A stretch of 64,000 nucleotides of DNA. It comes from Oreohelix idahoensis. Lineage: Eukaryota; Mollusca; Gastropoda; Stylommatophora; Oreohelicidae. The notes under the pieces are model-generated. The model was not told the DNA's origin and made no database searches. It worked only from the letters and a program-made list of their open reading frames with translations. Location: positions 159,001 to 223,000 of the forward strand of contig JAMPIV010015253.1 in NCBI GenBank assembly GCA_024509875.1, written 5' to 3'. Below, piece after piece: positions 22,956-32,797 of the stretch; positions within the stretch are counted from its first letter, which is position 1; each line of letters begins with the position of its first letter. A program made the translations under genes and the position numbers.

Positions 22956-22995
22956 GTTGGAGAGAGAGAGATAGAGAAAGAGAGAGAGAGACAGA
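22911..22995. repeat. (GA)n-rich simple repeat
   Basis: An imperfect agag tract interrupted by agggttgg and atagagaa. Flanking DNA to 23261 holds no recognisable feature. Confidence 0.9.
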
Positions 22996-23261
22996 GGTTT
23001 AAGCATCCCAGCATAATATTTCTCAGCGAAAACCACTCTTTCGACTCCTATCACACCAACTCGAATCTTCACGGAGATAAATACGAGACGTCTTGACTCC
23101 CTAACCAAAGTGACCCCGTCTTTGATTGGGCCAAGATTTCCCATACTCTAAAGTCATCGAGTCCACCATTGGAGCGTCGGTTAGGTTTTCACAGTGATAG
23201 CCCGAGAAATCTTAGTGCTTTAGAGTCAATTCAGAAAACCCGGGTGCCAAACTAATATATT

Positions 23262-23440
23262 TTGAAGGTTGTTTTCCCCCTTCGTAAACAGTGTTTAAAT
23301 CACACAGTGACCGTCCTATATACCCTTCTCCCCCCCCCCCCAAAAAAAAAACACAACCGGTTATGTCCCTTGAGGTATTTGTTTGTTTGTTTATATATTA
23401 CAAAATGTAATTCTCGTAGTTTTTTTTTAAATTCTCTTTC
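23262..23440 (+). repeat. Dispersed repeat, empty site of the Tigger element
   Basis: Contains cccttcgtaaacagtgtttaaatcaca, a C/A homopolymer pair, gaggtatttgtttgtttg and aatgtaattctcgtag. The same order is found at 41990-42097 and 48374-48395, where the Tigger element sits between ...aaatatta and atgttattctcgtag. This copy therefore shows the uninterrupted target. Confidence 0.75.
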
Positions 23441-23777
23441 CCGCTCCTCGAGGAGTATTTGGCCACAATTGCAGTTATGATTCTGTTCGGGAAGCTTGCA
23501 CCAAAGCAGCTCACATGACCATGTAGTAGGGATTTCTGTAGAATTGTTTTAACAAGATGAGGCTCTATTATTATCATCCTTTGCGCTAATTAACAAGCAG
23601 TGTGCCACCAATGTAGCCGGTATCTTTACAGGAAGCTTACATTAAGAGGTCAAAAGGTCTTGCAGACGCGATTTCTGTGGTACTTTCTTTTATATGATCA
23701 GGTTGCCAGCCTCATGAACAACCTCATACTAGTAGCCTTGTACGACATGCCTGAGGTTGCAGTAGTAGTCACATTCT
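23441..23777. other. Unannotated interval, no gene seen
   Basis: Short stretch before the 26-bp minisatellite. Nothing supportable. Confidence 0.35.
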
Positions 23778-23987
23778 TAGTCTCTTCAGTGACCACCGGG
23801 ACTTAGTCTCTTCAGTGACCACCGGGACTTAGTCTCTTCAGTGACCACCGGGACTTAAGTCTCTTCAGTGACCCCCGGGACTTAGTCTCTTCAGTGACCA
23901 CCGGGACTTAAGTCTCTTCAGTGACCCCCGGGACTTAGTCTCTTCAGTGACCACCGGGACTTAGTCTCTTCAGTGACCCCCGGGACT
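23778..23987. repeat. 26/27-bp minisatellite, 8 units
   Basis: Eight units of tagtctcttcagtgaccacc plus gggact. Units 4, 6 and 8 carry accccc instead of accacc, and units 4 and 6 also have an extra a at their start. This gives an alternating variant order in the second half. Confidence 0.95.
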
Positions 23988-24437
23988 AAGTTTAAACCTC
24001 TCCGTTTTATCTTCCAAGTTAAAGATTAAATTTGTACTGGTCAATTCCGCCAGAGATGGTGATTCTTGGATGATATTTCTATCTTTAAAATATCCCAGGT
24101 TCGTTTAGTTCCTTCTATGATGGTATTATAGTGATATTTTCATATAGTGGTAGTGTGAACAATAATGTTACAAGCTCAGCAACATGTAATGATGCAATCA
24201 AATTCAAGTTGCTCCATTAAAACTTTTAATAAGATAATACGTTCAACAGGCATGACAAGGTAATTCAAACAATGGAGCTCGCAAACAGTCAAAAGTTGGA
24301 TCCTTAGACATTACTAGTACTTCTTACGTGAGCTCAATAACTTATAGGATTTGTTCCTCTTTATAACATTATCTCCTTCAGACTTTCTCAGTCTCCCAAA
24401 TCCGACACTATAAACTTGTGGTGCTTACGCTCCTCTG
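23988..24437. other. Unannotated interval, no gene seen
   Basis: Unique-looking sequence between the minisatellite and LTR-like copy 2, ending in the ctctg that forms one side of that copy's target duplication. Confidence 0.35.
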
Positions 24438-24808
24438 TGTGGTGGGTTTAGGTGTTATGAATGTTGGTGTTGTAATTAATTTGTAACTGAGTGAGGTCAA
24501 GCTGTGAAGGCCCCTGAGTCTGACAATTTATGGGGTGTGTTCTCAGGGAACCGTTCTGCTACCACCCTAAGATCTCACTCAGAGGTATATTTTTTACTTA
24601 GAATAACTGATGACTACGTCTCAATGTCTAGGGTAATGTAAGTGTGATGTGATAGTAACCCAATACACAAACACACACAGATAGTAAATTCTATGATCAA
24701 CTCAACTAACACAGGGTTTTAAATTTGGTATTTAACAAATCTTTTTACAATTTATTTAGTCCTGAACCTAATATTATTTTGGTCAGGACTATCAAAATCA
24801 AATGAAAT

Positions 24809-24810
<2 letters not shown>

Positions 24811-24900
<90 letters not shown>

Positions 24901-24931
24901 CAAGTGGAAGTGTTGCAACATATATATATAT

Positions 24932-24971
<40 letters not shown>
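24811..24971. repeat. (TA)n expansion inside LTR-like copy 2
   Basis: (AT)n interrupted by gttgcaagtggaagtgttgcaaca and by short acac steps. The interruption is an imperfect palindrome (gttgca...tgttgcaac). The matching place in copy 1 has only tatatatatg. Confidence 0.95.
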
Positions 24972-24974
<3 letters not shown>

Positions 24975-25161
24975 AGTTCAATTAAACAAAAGGGACAATC
25001 TGTCCAAGCACATAATTTAAATTCTAATAATGGTGTTAATATATCTCTACTATTGTTTAACTGGTACCAGATGGCGGGTTGGGAGTTTTACGTCATCCCC
25101 TGTCTTTATTCACAAATATTCTGTTCACTTTATTTGGTGGAAATGGATTTTAGTTTATATA

Positions 25162-25965
25162 CGAGGCGTGTTCAAATGAAACCCGACCGTGCTGCGCCAA
25201 GTGGACATTCGTAGGAGGAGCATGATGACGTCACATCTGACGTAATAAGCACATACGAATGTACAAGTGTGTAAGTGTTCATTCTTCTAGTATTCATTGG
25301 TTGTGCTGCAGACCGTTAAAATAATGGCTGGTGTGATAAGGAATCCGTCCAAAAAATTCAAGTCACAGATTTCCGCCGGTAAGGTTGTTCTGACCGCATT
25401 TTTTGACCACGAAGGGCTTCTATTGGTAGACTTTAAAGAGCCTGGCGTGAACATCAATGCCATCCGCTACAAAGACACACTAGACAACCTGCATACAGCC
25501 ATCAAGAATAAACGACCCGGCATGCTTTCGCAGGTGTGATTCTGTTGCACGACAATGCTCGTCCACATGTTGCGAACATTGTGCAGGAAGCGTTAGCAAG
25601 GAAAAGGTGGGAAGTTCTGCAAAACCCAGCCTACAGCCCCGATCTGTCACCATGTGATTTTCATTTGTTCGGACCCTTAAAAAAATTTCTAAAGGGACAA
25701 CGATATTCGACTCCGATGCAGACGTCAGGGCCTCGGTGACCAAATGGTTCAATAAGCAACCAAAGTCATTTTTCTCGGACGGCATCCGCCGTCTACCCAA
25801 GCAGTGGGATGCGTGTCTGAATGCCTATGGTGACTATTTCTAAAGGACCCCAGTGAGTACTTGCTTCATAACAATTGCTGTATTTAATTCTACTACTCCT
25901 GCTGATGTACCTTACATATATTTGTTATAAAGCCACTGGGACGGGTTTCATTTAAACACACCTCG
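25162..25965 (+). mobile_element. Short mariner-like element
   Basis: Terminal inverted repeats of about 25 bp (left cgaggcgtgttcaaatgaaa, right the complement with two mismatches) and a TA duplication at 25160-25161 and 25966-25967. Copy 1 of the host repeat shows the site without the element (near 17915-17925). At 804 bp it is far below the usual ~1.3 kb and is internally deleted. Confidence 0.95.
25324..25843 (+). pseudogene. Mariner transposase, N-terminally deleted and frameshifted
   Basis: Begins within the catalytic half of a mariner transposase (SAGKVVLTAFFDHEG). After a one-base frameshift near 25530 it has LLHDNARPH and YSPDLSPCDFHLF, with 34 residues between the two aspartates as in the DD34D mariner triad. 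A second frameshift near 25715 precedes the C-terminal KWFNKQPKSFFSDGI segment and the stop. The DNA-binding N-terminus and the first catalytic Asp are missing, so the protein cannot be active. Confidence 0.92.
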
Positions 25966-26451
25966 TAGTTATATTATTATATGGTACATAGTTGATGAAT
26001 AGTTCCGTGCCAGGTCTTATGCACTTATCTGGCACGTGAAGTTAGATGATAGTTGTCTTTCCGGCCAACGGCCACTGTCTCAATCTTCCTGGGGCAATCT
26101 TAGTAGAGAGCTTGTACCAAGACTACAGTTCTAGTGGTAGAGAGCTTGTACCACTACAGCAAACTCCACTGTCACACTTTTTATAATATCCAGGAAGCTG
26201 GCACTAGCATAGTGCCAGTAAAAAAACCCTGCAACATGAAGATTGTGGTTTGTCTTAACATAATATCTAATCCACCAACTTCACAATTAATAATGCATTC
26301 AAAATAAAAGAACAGGGTCAGATCTCTCTGACCAACCCAGCTCATCCAATCTAGATTGATGGAACAACTTGTACCAGTTTTCTTTTTCCTCTCCCCTAAT
26401 GGCTGCAACACCTCTGCCATTATCCTTGATCTTTTTCCATAAAATAAGGTA

Positions 26452-27098
26452 TGTGGTAGGGTGGGCGAGGTGATGATGATGATTATGTTGTGATTCTGAT
26501 ATCACTCTCTTGTCACACTCGCACCGACCCGAACAACAATAAAACTCTTGATTCTAGAGGCAGGGGCTATATTTATTTCTATAACCCATTCAGTGACAAA
26601 GCAAACATTAAACAAATAAACCAAGGAACATAACACCAAACAAAACAAAACAAACACCCAGCATGTGCCCGATTGCTATTGAATCATGTCTTTGTGTTCT
26701 TCTGTGTGGGTACACAGCGCGCCTCGTTTCGTTCCCTCTTGTCTGGACTGATACTTAAAAAAGGCCGCTGGTAGTTCGCTATCTCTTTTTATAGGCACTA
26801 GGCTAATCACTCAATTCACCGCGCGCCACGCGTATCAATCTTGGCTACTTAAATATCACTTTCGATTATCGCTTAGGAATAGCGAAAACACAAATAAAAC
26901 CTACAGGTATTATCAAATAACACAATTCTACACCACAACTATATGTAGGCTTTATTGTGGCCTAATAACATATCTTCTACTTCATCAATCTTGAAGAATT
27001 TACATCTCAGCATGCTTCGCGCACTTCTAAAATACATGGGCGATAAATCTGCCCAAAAACAGGTAGAGGGCGGGCGTCTCCTTTTCGGCCCCGTCACA
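26452..27098 (-). repeat. 3' LTR of the Gag-LIN28 element
   Basis: 647 bp, ends TGTGACGGGG...CCTACCACA on the minus strand. Near-identical to the LTR at 28757-29403. Visible differences cluster around gaatcatg/ttatcatg, actttcg/acacgcg and caggt/cagct. Confidence 0.95.
26782..26794 (-). promoter_or_regulatory. Candidate TATA box in the LTR
   Basis: TATAAAAAGAGAT on the minus strand, repeated at 29087-29098 in the other LTR. The latter would drive the internal ORF. Assigned by consensus only. Confidence 0.5.
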
Positions 27099-27113
27099 CA
27101 TCTCCCTCCTGAT
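27099..27113 (-). promoter_or_regulatory. Polypurine tract before the 3' LTR
   Basis: Minus strand ATCAGGAGGGAGATG directly abuts the TGTGACGG start of the 3' LTR, the expected place and composition for a plus-strand primer. Confidence 0.7.
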
Positions 27114-27292
27114 TTTGTTGTCGTCCCGACAACATCACTACCTCTGGCGCTTCCGTCGACATCTCTTAGATCGTTGGTGCTGCGTTTGATTATTTCTCAG
27201 CGGCGATGTTTTGGGCTCAGATTCTGTATTCGGTACAACTCGGCTGGAGACACTCTTGGTCGTCATGTCTCCAGTTGTACGTTGCCGGGCTG

Positions 27293-28660
27293 TCAGCCGC
27301 TGTGGTCTTGAAGACTCGCACACCTGTGCCGCATCGCTGCCTGCCCGTGACATCTGCCTGTCAGCGCTTGTAGCTGTCGAATCTGTAGGGGATTGCTCCT
27401 GACGTGCTTGACACTCGTTTTGCGTGGACGGTGGCTAACATTCCCCACTATCTGCTTTTGATGTGTCTCCTCCTCTGAACCTTGATGCGCACTCCCTCCT
27501 ATCTGTTTAGGACGGGTTTCCTCCCCTGCACGACGACCAATCTTCTCGGCTCCCTTAGGGTGACAGTTGTCGTGGTCATCTCTTGGCTTGCGCCCGGAAG
27601 GAAACCTGGTTGTGGTAACACGTCTCGGGAAAGAGCTCTTTGAGGGACAGGCGGCTATCAAAAGTTCAGTTGACTTGCATCGAAAACATCTCTTCGGAAG
27701 CGGGCCTTGAGGGCACTTGGCTGCCATGTGGTCTGACAAGTCTCCACAATTGTAGCATCTTATCTTTCTGGGCTTCCTCTGTGCCATGGGTCGCTTTCTG
27801 CTGCCCTTACACTCTTGACCGCCAATGCCGCATACATAAATTGCTTCCATGCCCTGGACCGATGGTTTGCTGTCAAACTCTACTCTCTCATTTCTCGCCA
27901 GACTCCGGAATCCCTTTCTGAAGATCTTGGTCTGATGTACAAATACATCAATACCTCCATCATCTGGCGTGATGAATCCCCATCCCCTGCGGACACTGTA
28001 CCACTTGCAAACTCCTTTTCGCCTTGTCGGTGCAGCTGCACTGGTCGGTACTGTCAGCTCACTGCTTTCGTTGACAACAGCTTGACTCTCACATACCAGA
28101 ACATGCACCTCCTCGTCGTGCTTTGGCTGTTTTCGCGGACACACCCCCTCGTCTTGCGTTGGCTGTTCCCGCGGCTGGCATGGTGCTCTCTTTCTCTGCA
28201 CCTCCTCTTGTGCTGGCGAACTGGCCTCTGACATCTGTGCTATCTGGGACTTTAGGAAGGATAATTCTGCTCTGAGTGCCTCCTCCTCCTTCTTAACTTC
28301 TGCACTTGCTATCTGGACCCGTGTCTCAGGCTTTTTACTTCCACCATAAGCAGCATATTCCCAAGGGAAATTCCTGTTCACCTCACTGACTTGTGGTTGC
28401 TCGCTGTAGGCTTTTTTGACAATTTCCAGTAACTGCTCAGGGCTGGCCTTGGCTCCGCCATGTATCCGTAATTCTCTAGATACCCATTTCGTAACGTTGT
28501 TCCATATCATGTCTAACTTGTCTTCTGCACAAAAAGGCGCCACCTTCCACGCGGCTTCCACATCTCCCACAAACTCTTGCCAAGTGGGTCTCCCCTCTCC
28601 ACTAAATAACCTTATCTCTGGCTCCTCCACGTACAATATCTTCACAGGCGCATTAGCCAT
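27293..28660 (-). CDS. Gag-LIN28-like fusion protein of an LTR retroelement
   Basis: A 455-residue intact frame. The Met at 28660 is chosen because the open frame upstream runs into the 5' LTR. Residues about 7-105 look Gag-like (RPTWQEFVGDVEAAW, KLDMIWNNVTKWVSREL, EQLLEIVKKAYS). A charged coiled coil follows at 115-142. Residues 216-277 are a cold-shock domain with an RNP1-like GWGFIT and RNP2-like DVFVHQT, then KGFRSL and a GMEAIYV strand. Two zinc knuckles follow at 302-316 (C302, C305, H311, C316) and 325-338 (C325, C328, C338). Cold-shock domain plus paired knuckles in this order, with matching linkers, is the architecture of LIN28, the RNA-binding regulator of let-7. Knuckle 1 has one extra residue before its His. 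Knuckle 2 has Leu333 where His is expected. A basic tail (340-455) ends the protein. Likely role: Gag whose RNA-binding half was taken from a LIN28-type gene (inference). Confidence 0.9.
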   Translation of the reverse strand: MANAPVKILYVEEPEIRLFSGEGRPTWQEFVGDVEAAWKVAPFCAEDKLDMIWNNVTKWVSRELRIHGGAKASPEQLLEIVKKAYSEQPQVSEVNRNFPWEYAAYGGSKKPETRVQIASAEVKKEEEALRAELSFLKSQIAQMSEASSPAQEEVQRKRAPCQPREQPTQDEGVCPRKQPKHDEEVHVLVCESQAVVNESSELTVPTSAAAPTRRKGVCKWYSVRRGWGFITPDDGGIDVFVHQTKIFRKGFRSLARNERVEFDSKPSVQGMEAIYVCGIGGQECKGSRKRPMAQRKPRKIRCYNCGDLSDHMAAKCPQGPLPKRCFRCKSTELLIAACPSKSSFPRRVTTTRFPSGRKPRDDHDNCHPKGAEKIGRRAGEETRPKQIGGSAHQGSEEETHQKQIVGNVSHRPRKTSVKHVRSNPLQIRQLQALTGRCHGQAAMRHRCASLQDHSG

Positions 28661-28737
28661 CTTGCTGCAAGACCGCACTGCTGGGTGTTTACAATATTTG
28701 TTCGTTCGCTGTTTGCTCGGTGTCACTGTCTGCCTGA

Positions 28738-28755
28738 TCCTGCCGACGACGCCAA
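28738..28755 (-). promoter_or_regulatory. Candidate primer-binding site
   Basis: Immediately after the 5' LTR end (CCTACCACA) the minus strand reads AT then TGGCGTCGTCGGCAGG. The leading TGG is complementary to a tRNA CCA end, as expected for a minus-strand primer site. The tRNA was not identified. Confidence 0.6.
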
Positions 28756-28756
28756 T

Positions 28757-29403
28757 TGTGGTAGGGTGGGCGAGGTGATGATGATGATTATGTTGTGATT
28801 CTGATATCACTCTCTTGTCACACTCGCACCGACCCGAACAACAATAAAACTCTTGATTCTAGAGGCAGGGGCTATATTTATTTCTATAACCCATTCAGTG
28901 ACAAAGCAAACATTAAACAAATAAACCAAGGAACATAACACCAAACAAAACAAAACAAACACCCAGCATGTGCCCGATTGCTATTTTATCATGTCTTTGT
29001 GTTCTTCTGTGTGGGTACACAGCGCGCCTCGTTTCGTTCCCTCTTGTCTGGACTGATACTTAAAAAAGGCCGCTGGTAGTTCGCTATCTCTTTTTATAGG
29101 CACTAGGCTAATCACTCAATTCACCGCGCGCCACGCGTATCAATCTTGGCTACTTAAATATCACACGCGATTATCGCTTAGGAATAGCGAAAACACAAAT
29201 AAAACCTACAGCTATTATCAAATAACACAATTCTACACCACAACTATATGTAGGCTTTATTGTGGCCTAATAACATATCTTCTACTTCATCAATCTTGAA
29301 GAATTTACATCTCAGCATGCTTCGCGCACTTCTAAAATACATGGGCGATAAATCTGCCCAAAAACAGGTAGAGGGCGGGCGTCTCCTTTTCGGCCCCGTC
29401 ACA
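28757..29403 (-). repeat. 5' LTR of the Gag-LIN28 element
   Basis: 647 bp, followed on its right by the GGTA target duplication. It is upstream of the ORF in the minus orientation and contains the TATA-like motif at 29087-29098. Confidence 0.95.
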
Positions 29404-30750
29404 GGTAGGTGATGTGATCCTTGATGACAACCTATATAATCTTTTGGATCTACCTCTCTGGTAGTTCGTTATATGATGGATCAACATCTAGGCCCTGCAT
29501 AAGTTTGCTAGGGACCTATGTACTTACAGTCGTAAAATATTTTTAATATGGCAGTATCTCACACTCACATTTTTAAATAAAATATTAATAATTTCGTTCT
29601 TACCACAAATTCAATGAAATACACACAGATACGATGATTTTGGCACAAATTTAGCTGTGCCGCTGCTAGACTAAGACTGCTTTTCTTTAGTTATGTCTTT
29701 ATTATATGGTGAAGCAAGTCAAACTTCTGGTCTATCAATCGACCTGTTTAAGGGAACGTTTTTATTCAAATGGCGTCCAACCTTCCAATTTTTTTCTCAA
29801 TATCCCCTACGCTGGCCAATAGAAATCGGCGTCTATCAATTTTGAATTCAAAGTAAAAAAAACCCCACTGCACAAATACTGTGTGTTTTTCGGTACGTTG
29901 GTTAGTCTGCCTTAGGCTTTACTTTGCCAAAATATATTTTTAGTTTCGGGCCAACCAATAATACCTCTCTCTCTTTCTAACTCCACCCAATCAGATTACA
30001 TGTACTCTCTTCTTCCTCATTTCAAAAATGCGTTCAAAAATGTTATGGCCAAAATAAGCAGGCATGAGTGTTCGTCAGTCTGTCCTAGAATATATAGTAT
30101 TATTGCAATATCTTGGTTATTTAGTGGACGATTTTGTAAATTAAAATATATTATTGATCAGGAGATCTTATTCCACAGAACTATCCAAGTTTTATGGTCC
30201 TAAGTATTATAATTCGTATTTCCATATTTTTTCCATGTTAGTCGTCAATATTATTTGAATCTAGAAATCCACCATTTTTTTCCCTTCTCTCCAACGCTTT
30301 ATTTCAAACTAAAACGACAAGGTCTGTGTTTCGTCAGAAAATACGCTACAATACAGGAAATGAGAGCGGTGTGTGTGTTTATACAATTCCACTGCGTAAA
30401 TATAAGGCGATGCAAGTATTGGCCTTGTGTCGTATTTTCAAATCTGCCAAAAGCCATCTCGCGCGTTCGTTACAATTCTTGATTCCAAACAACGCGTGCT
30501 GATGGTAGCATTCTTCTGTCTCTCCTTTCCCCCTCCTTCTTGTCTCTCATTCCGTCTAGAACAAAAATTATGCCTCGATTTGTTTCTACATGTAATATTT
30601 AACAGTAAGGCCTATTGAAAGCGATATGTTTGCAGGCGAGGCGAAGAAGCTAATCGCAACCCAATATTTCATTTCTACCTTATTTTGACTTTATACTCTA
30701 TAATGTTTTATCTAATTTATCGATTGTATTGAGGATATCACTACACTCTA

Positions 30751-31399
30751 TAGCATTCAGTTTCTTTTAGATATTTATAGAGTTTTCTTGGCGAACTGGC
30801 TAATCATGCCTCTACAAACGTTCCCTAGAACAAGAATCAATCGAAAGCATAAAATGTACTTACTATCAAATACTCACGAGAGAGAGCATAATCTCTGTTC
30901 TCATATAGAAATATACACTTCCTGTACACCACAGAAATAATATATATCTCTTGATAGATTAACACTTGCTTGAAGTAGCTGGACATATGTATATACTCGT
31001 TAGAGCCAGTCTGTACAACCACAGACATACAACCCGTCCTAGTGTGTTCTCTCTCCGCACAGCTACCGCTCGGATCTCCTAATCAATAATGACCTCTAGT
31101 CCTCAGCGTGGTGTGTCACCTTACCACTTTCTGATTCGTTAACCCAATATTTTTGGATTAAATTCATTGGTCAAGCTTCGCTGTTCTCGACCATTCTATT
31201 TACGTCCCTAGATTGTTATGATCACTCACTTTTGGTAAACGTGAGCTGCTATCTTGAACTGTTGTCAGTAACATTTATTTTTATTTTCGTTCATTAATTT
31301 TTTCTTTTGTGAGATGTCCTAACTGCTTGTCTCATTCTCAATCATAACAATAGCACAGATAATGCTAGCGTAGGTGTCTCGGTGATATTAGTCTGCAAG
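30751..31399. other. Unannotated interval, no gene seen
   Basis: AT-rich sequence right of LTR-like copy 2, with no recognisable frames or repeats. Confidence 0.4.
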
Positions 31400-31565
31400 A
31401 GTTAAATCCGTTTCCCGAATGAAACTGAACAGAAGAGTATCTTGATTGTCTGTTGATTAAATGCACACCGTCACACTTTGCTATTTTCGCGAGAGTACAT
31501 ACGTATAAGGGGAAACAATACAATTGTTGTCTAACTTTCAACCACAGTTGCACCCCCTTAGATGT
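31400..31565 (+). repeat. Dispersed repeat, partner of 2699-2912
   Basis: Shares gagttaaatccgtttcc, gagagtacat, ggaaacaatacaatt and ccacagtt...cttagatgtg with 2699-2912 in the same order. It is about 50 bp shorter internally. No protein remnant is adjacent here. Confidence 0.65.
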
Positions 31566-31849
31566 GCTTGAAAATTAATGCACTCTCTCGAAAATAGAAA
31601 AAAGTGCGCAAATGAGGGTGTGCAAAATGTGACAGACCGACCGACCGAAGTACCTTAAGGCGGGAATTATGGTATTGGATGTTCTCACGTTGTAGTTCTC
31701 TATTTCTTTTTCTTGCAAGTTTTCGTGTTGTCGCGATATATTCCAGCGTTGCTGATACCTTTACATACCCCAAGAAGCTGGCTTACTTCCTTTTATTCCT
31801 CTTCTCTGAGATGCGTCTTCCATCGGACGTTTTTATCGTGCCCATGTAT

Positions 31850-32085
31850 TTGGAGTGCGTTCGATTGGCTGAGTGGTTAGATAGCTGGTCTCTCGCAGCA
31901 ACGGTGCCTGGTTCGATTCAAAGTAACGACATGCTCCAGTCTACCCAGTTGTAAATGGGAACTTGTATTTACTCTTGAGTTAGGGAAGGAAAAGGCAGCG
32001 AGGAAGGGAGCTGGTCATCCTACCTCTCGATGCTGTACCTAGTATAGTGAAGTCTCTTACACTTCACTCCGTTACAGCAGTATCT
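31850..32085 (+). mobile_element. tRNA-derived SINE (family 1), best copy
   Basis: A box tggctgagtggtta (31867-31880) and B box tggttcgattca (about 31909-31920), then tacccagttgtaaatggg, gttagggaaggaaaaggcag, and the tail gtacctagtatagtgaagtc. This is the most complete family-1 copy in the window and defines the order used to recognise the others. Confidence 0.82.
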
Positions 32086-32089
32086 GATG

Positions 32090-32666
32090 TGGGACTACAT
32101 TTACCTTCATGTTACCTACTAACGTGGTCGAAAACTGTCTCATTTTGTGACGAAGCATTATGGAGATGTCAGTATCTTTTATTTACTATACTTTGTGTGT
32201 TTTCCGCTCTGTACCTTTACCCTGCTGCTTCCAGAATATGAACTGCCTTGTAATGCTAACAACTAGTTTTCTTTATGTGTGTCCCATCCAACACCATCGT
32301 CTTCTCATCTCTTGTTCTATCAGTCGTCGTCTGATTCATTGTTTTAGTTTCATACATGTGACTTTATCGTACAATTATAATCCGTCTATTCTAGGAAAAC
32401 ACCCATTTATGAAAGGCTGTAACTTTCTTGTTGTCACTTATGTTGTTCTCCACGTTTCACAGCCATACAATACACAGCTACAAATAGCATTATGTTGGCC
32501 TTTTTAAGTGATCGATAAGAGTACACGCAGTACTGCATGATTAAGGGGGGAAGGGGGGGGGGGGATCACGAGACTTAGCACCACCTAATGCATATTATTT
32601 ATATTATATATATAATACAAATAAAATAAATCAAGTCTTTAGTTATTAAAAAAATGTTATATATGT
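32090..32666. other. Unannotated interval with a shared short repeat
   Basis: Around 32235-32300 the sequence tgccttgtaatgctaacaac and gtgtcccatccaacacc resembles segments near 3007-3060 and 63935-63990, so a small dispersed repeat follows the SINE here. A G-run lies at 32546-32563. No gene. Confidence 0.4.

Positions 32667-32797
<131 letters not shown>

Larger units (their letters stand above)
26452..29403 (-). mobile_element. Non-autonomous LTR retroelement carrying Gag-LIN28 fusion
   Basis: Two direct 647-bp LTRs (26452-27098 and 28757-29403) enclose 1658 bp. In the minus orientation the LTR starts TGTGACGGGG and ends CCTACCACA. The target duplication is GGTA (26448-26451 and 29404-29407), and the empty site is seen in LTR-like copy 1 near 18390. 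The LTRs differ at about six positions by eye, roughly 1 percent, suggesting a young insertion. The interior holds a single ORF and no protease, RT or integrase, like TR-GAG type elements. It would need enzymes supplied by another element. Confidence 0.93.
24438..30745 (+). mobile_element. 2.4-kb LTR-like repeat, copy 2 (with two insertions)
   Basis: Same ends (TGTGGTGGG... and ...TATCACTACA) and same internal order as copy 1, flanked by ctctg (24433-24437) and ctcta (30746-30750), a 5-bp duplication with one mismatch. It is interrupted by a mariner at 25162-25965 and by the Gag-LIN28 LTR element at 26452-29403. A short TA run of copy 1 (about 9681) has become a long (TA)n block here. Without these additions its length is close to copy 1. 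Confidence 0.7.

Noticed and set aside
23778..23987. CRISPR-like repeats of 26-27 bp, also at 61507-62060
   Set aside because: Units are directly adjacent with no spacers; both are minisatellites.
26452..27098. Shared family origin of the Gag-LIN28 LTR and the 2.4-kb repeat, because both start TGTGGT on the plus strand
   Set aside because: Similarity stops after a few bases; the Gag-LIN28 element is inserted within the 2.4-kb repeat with its own target duplication.
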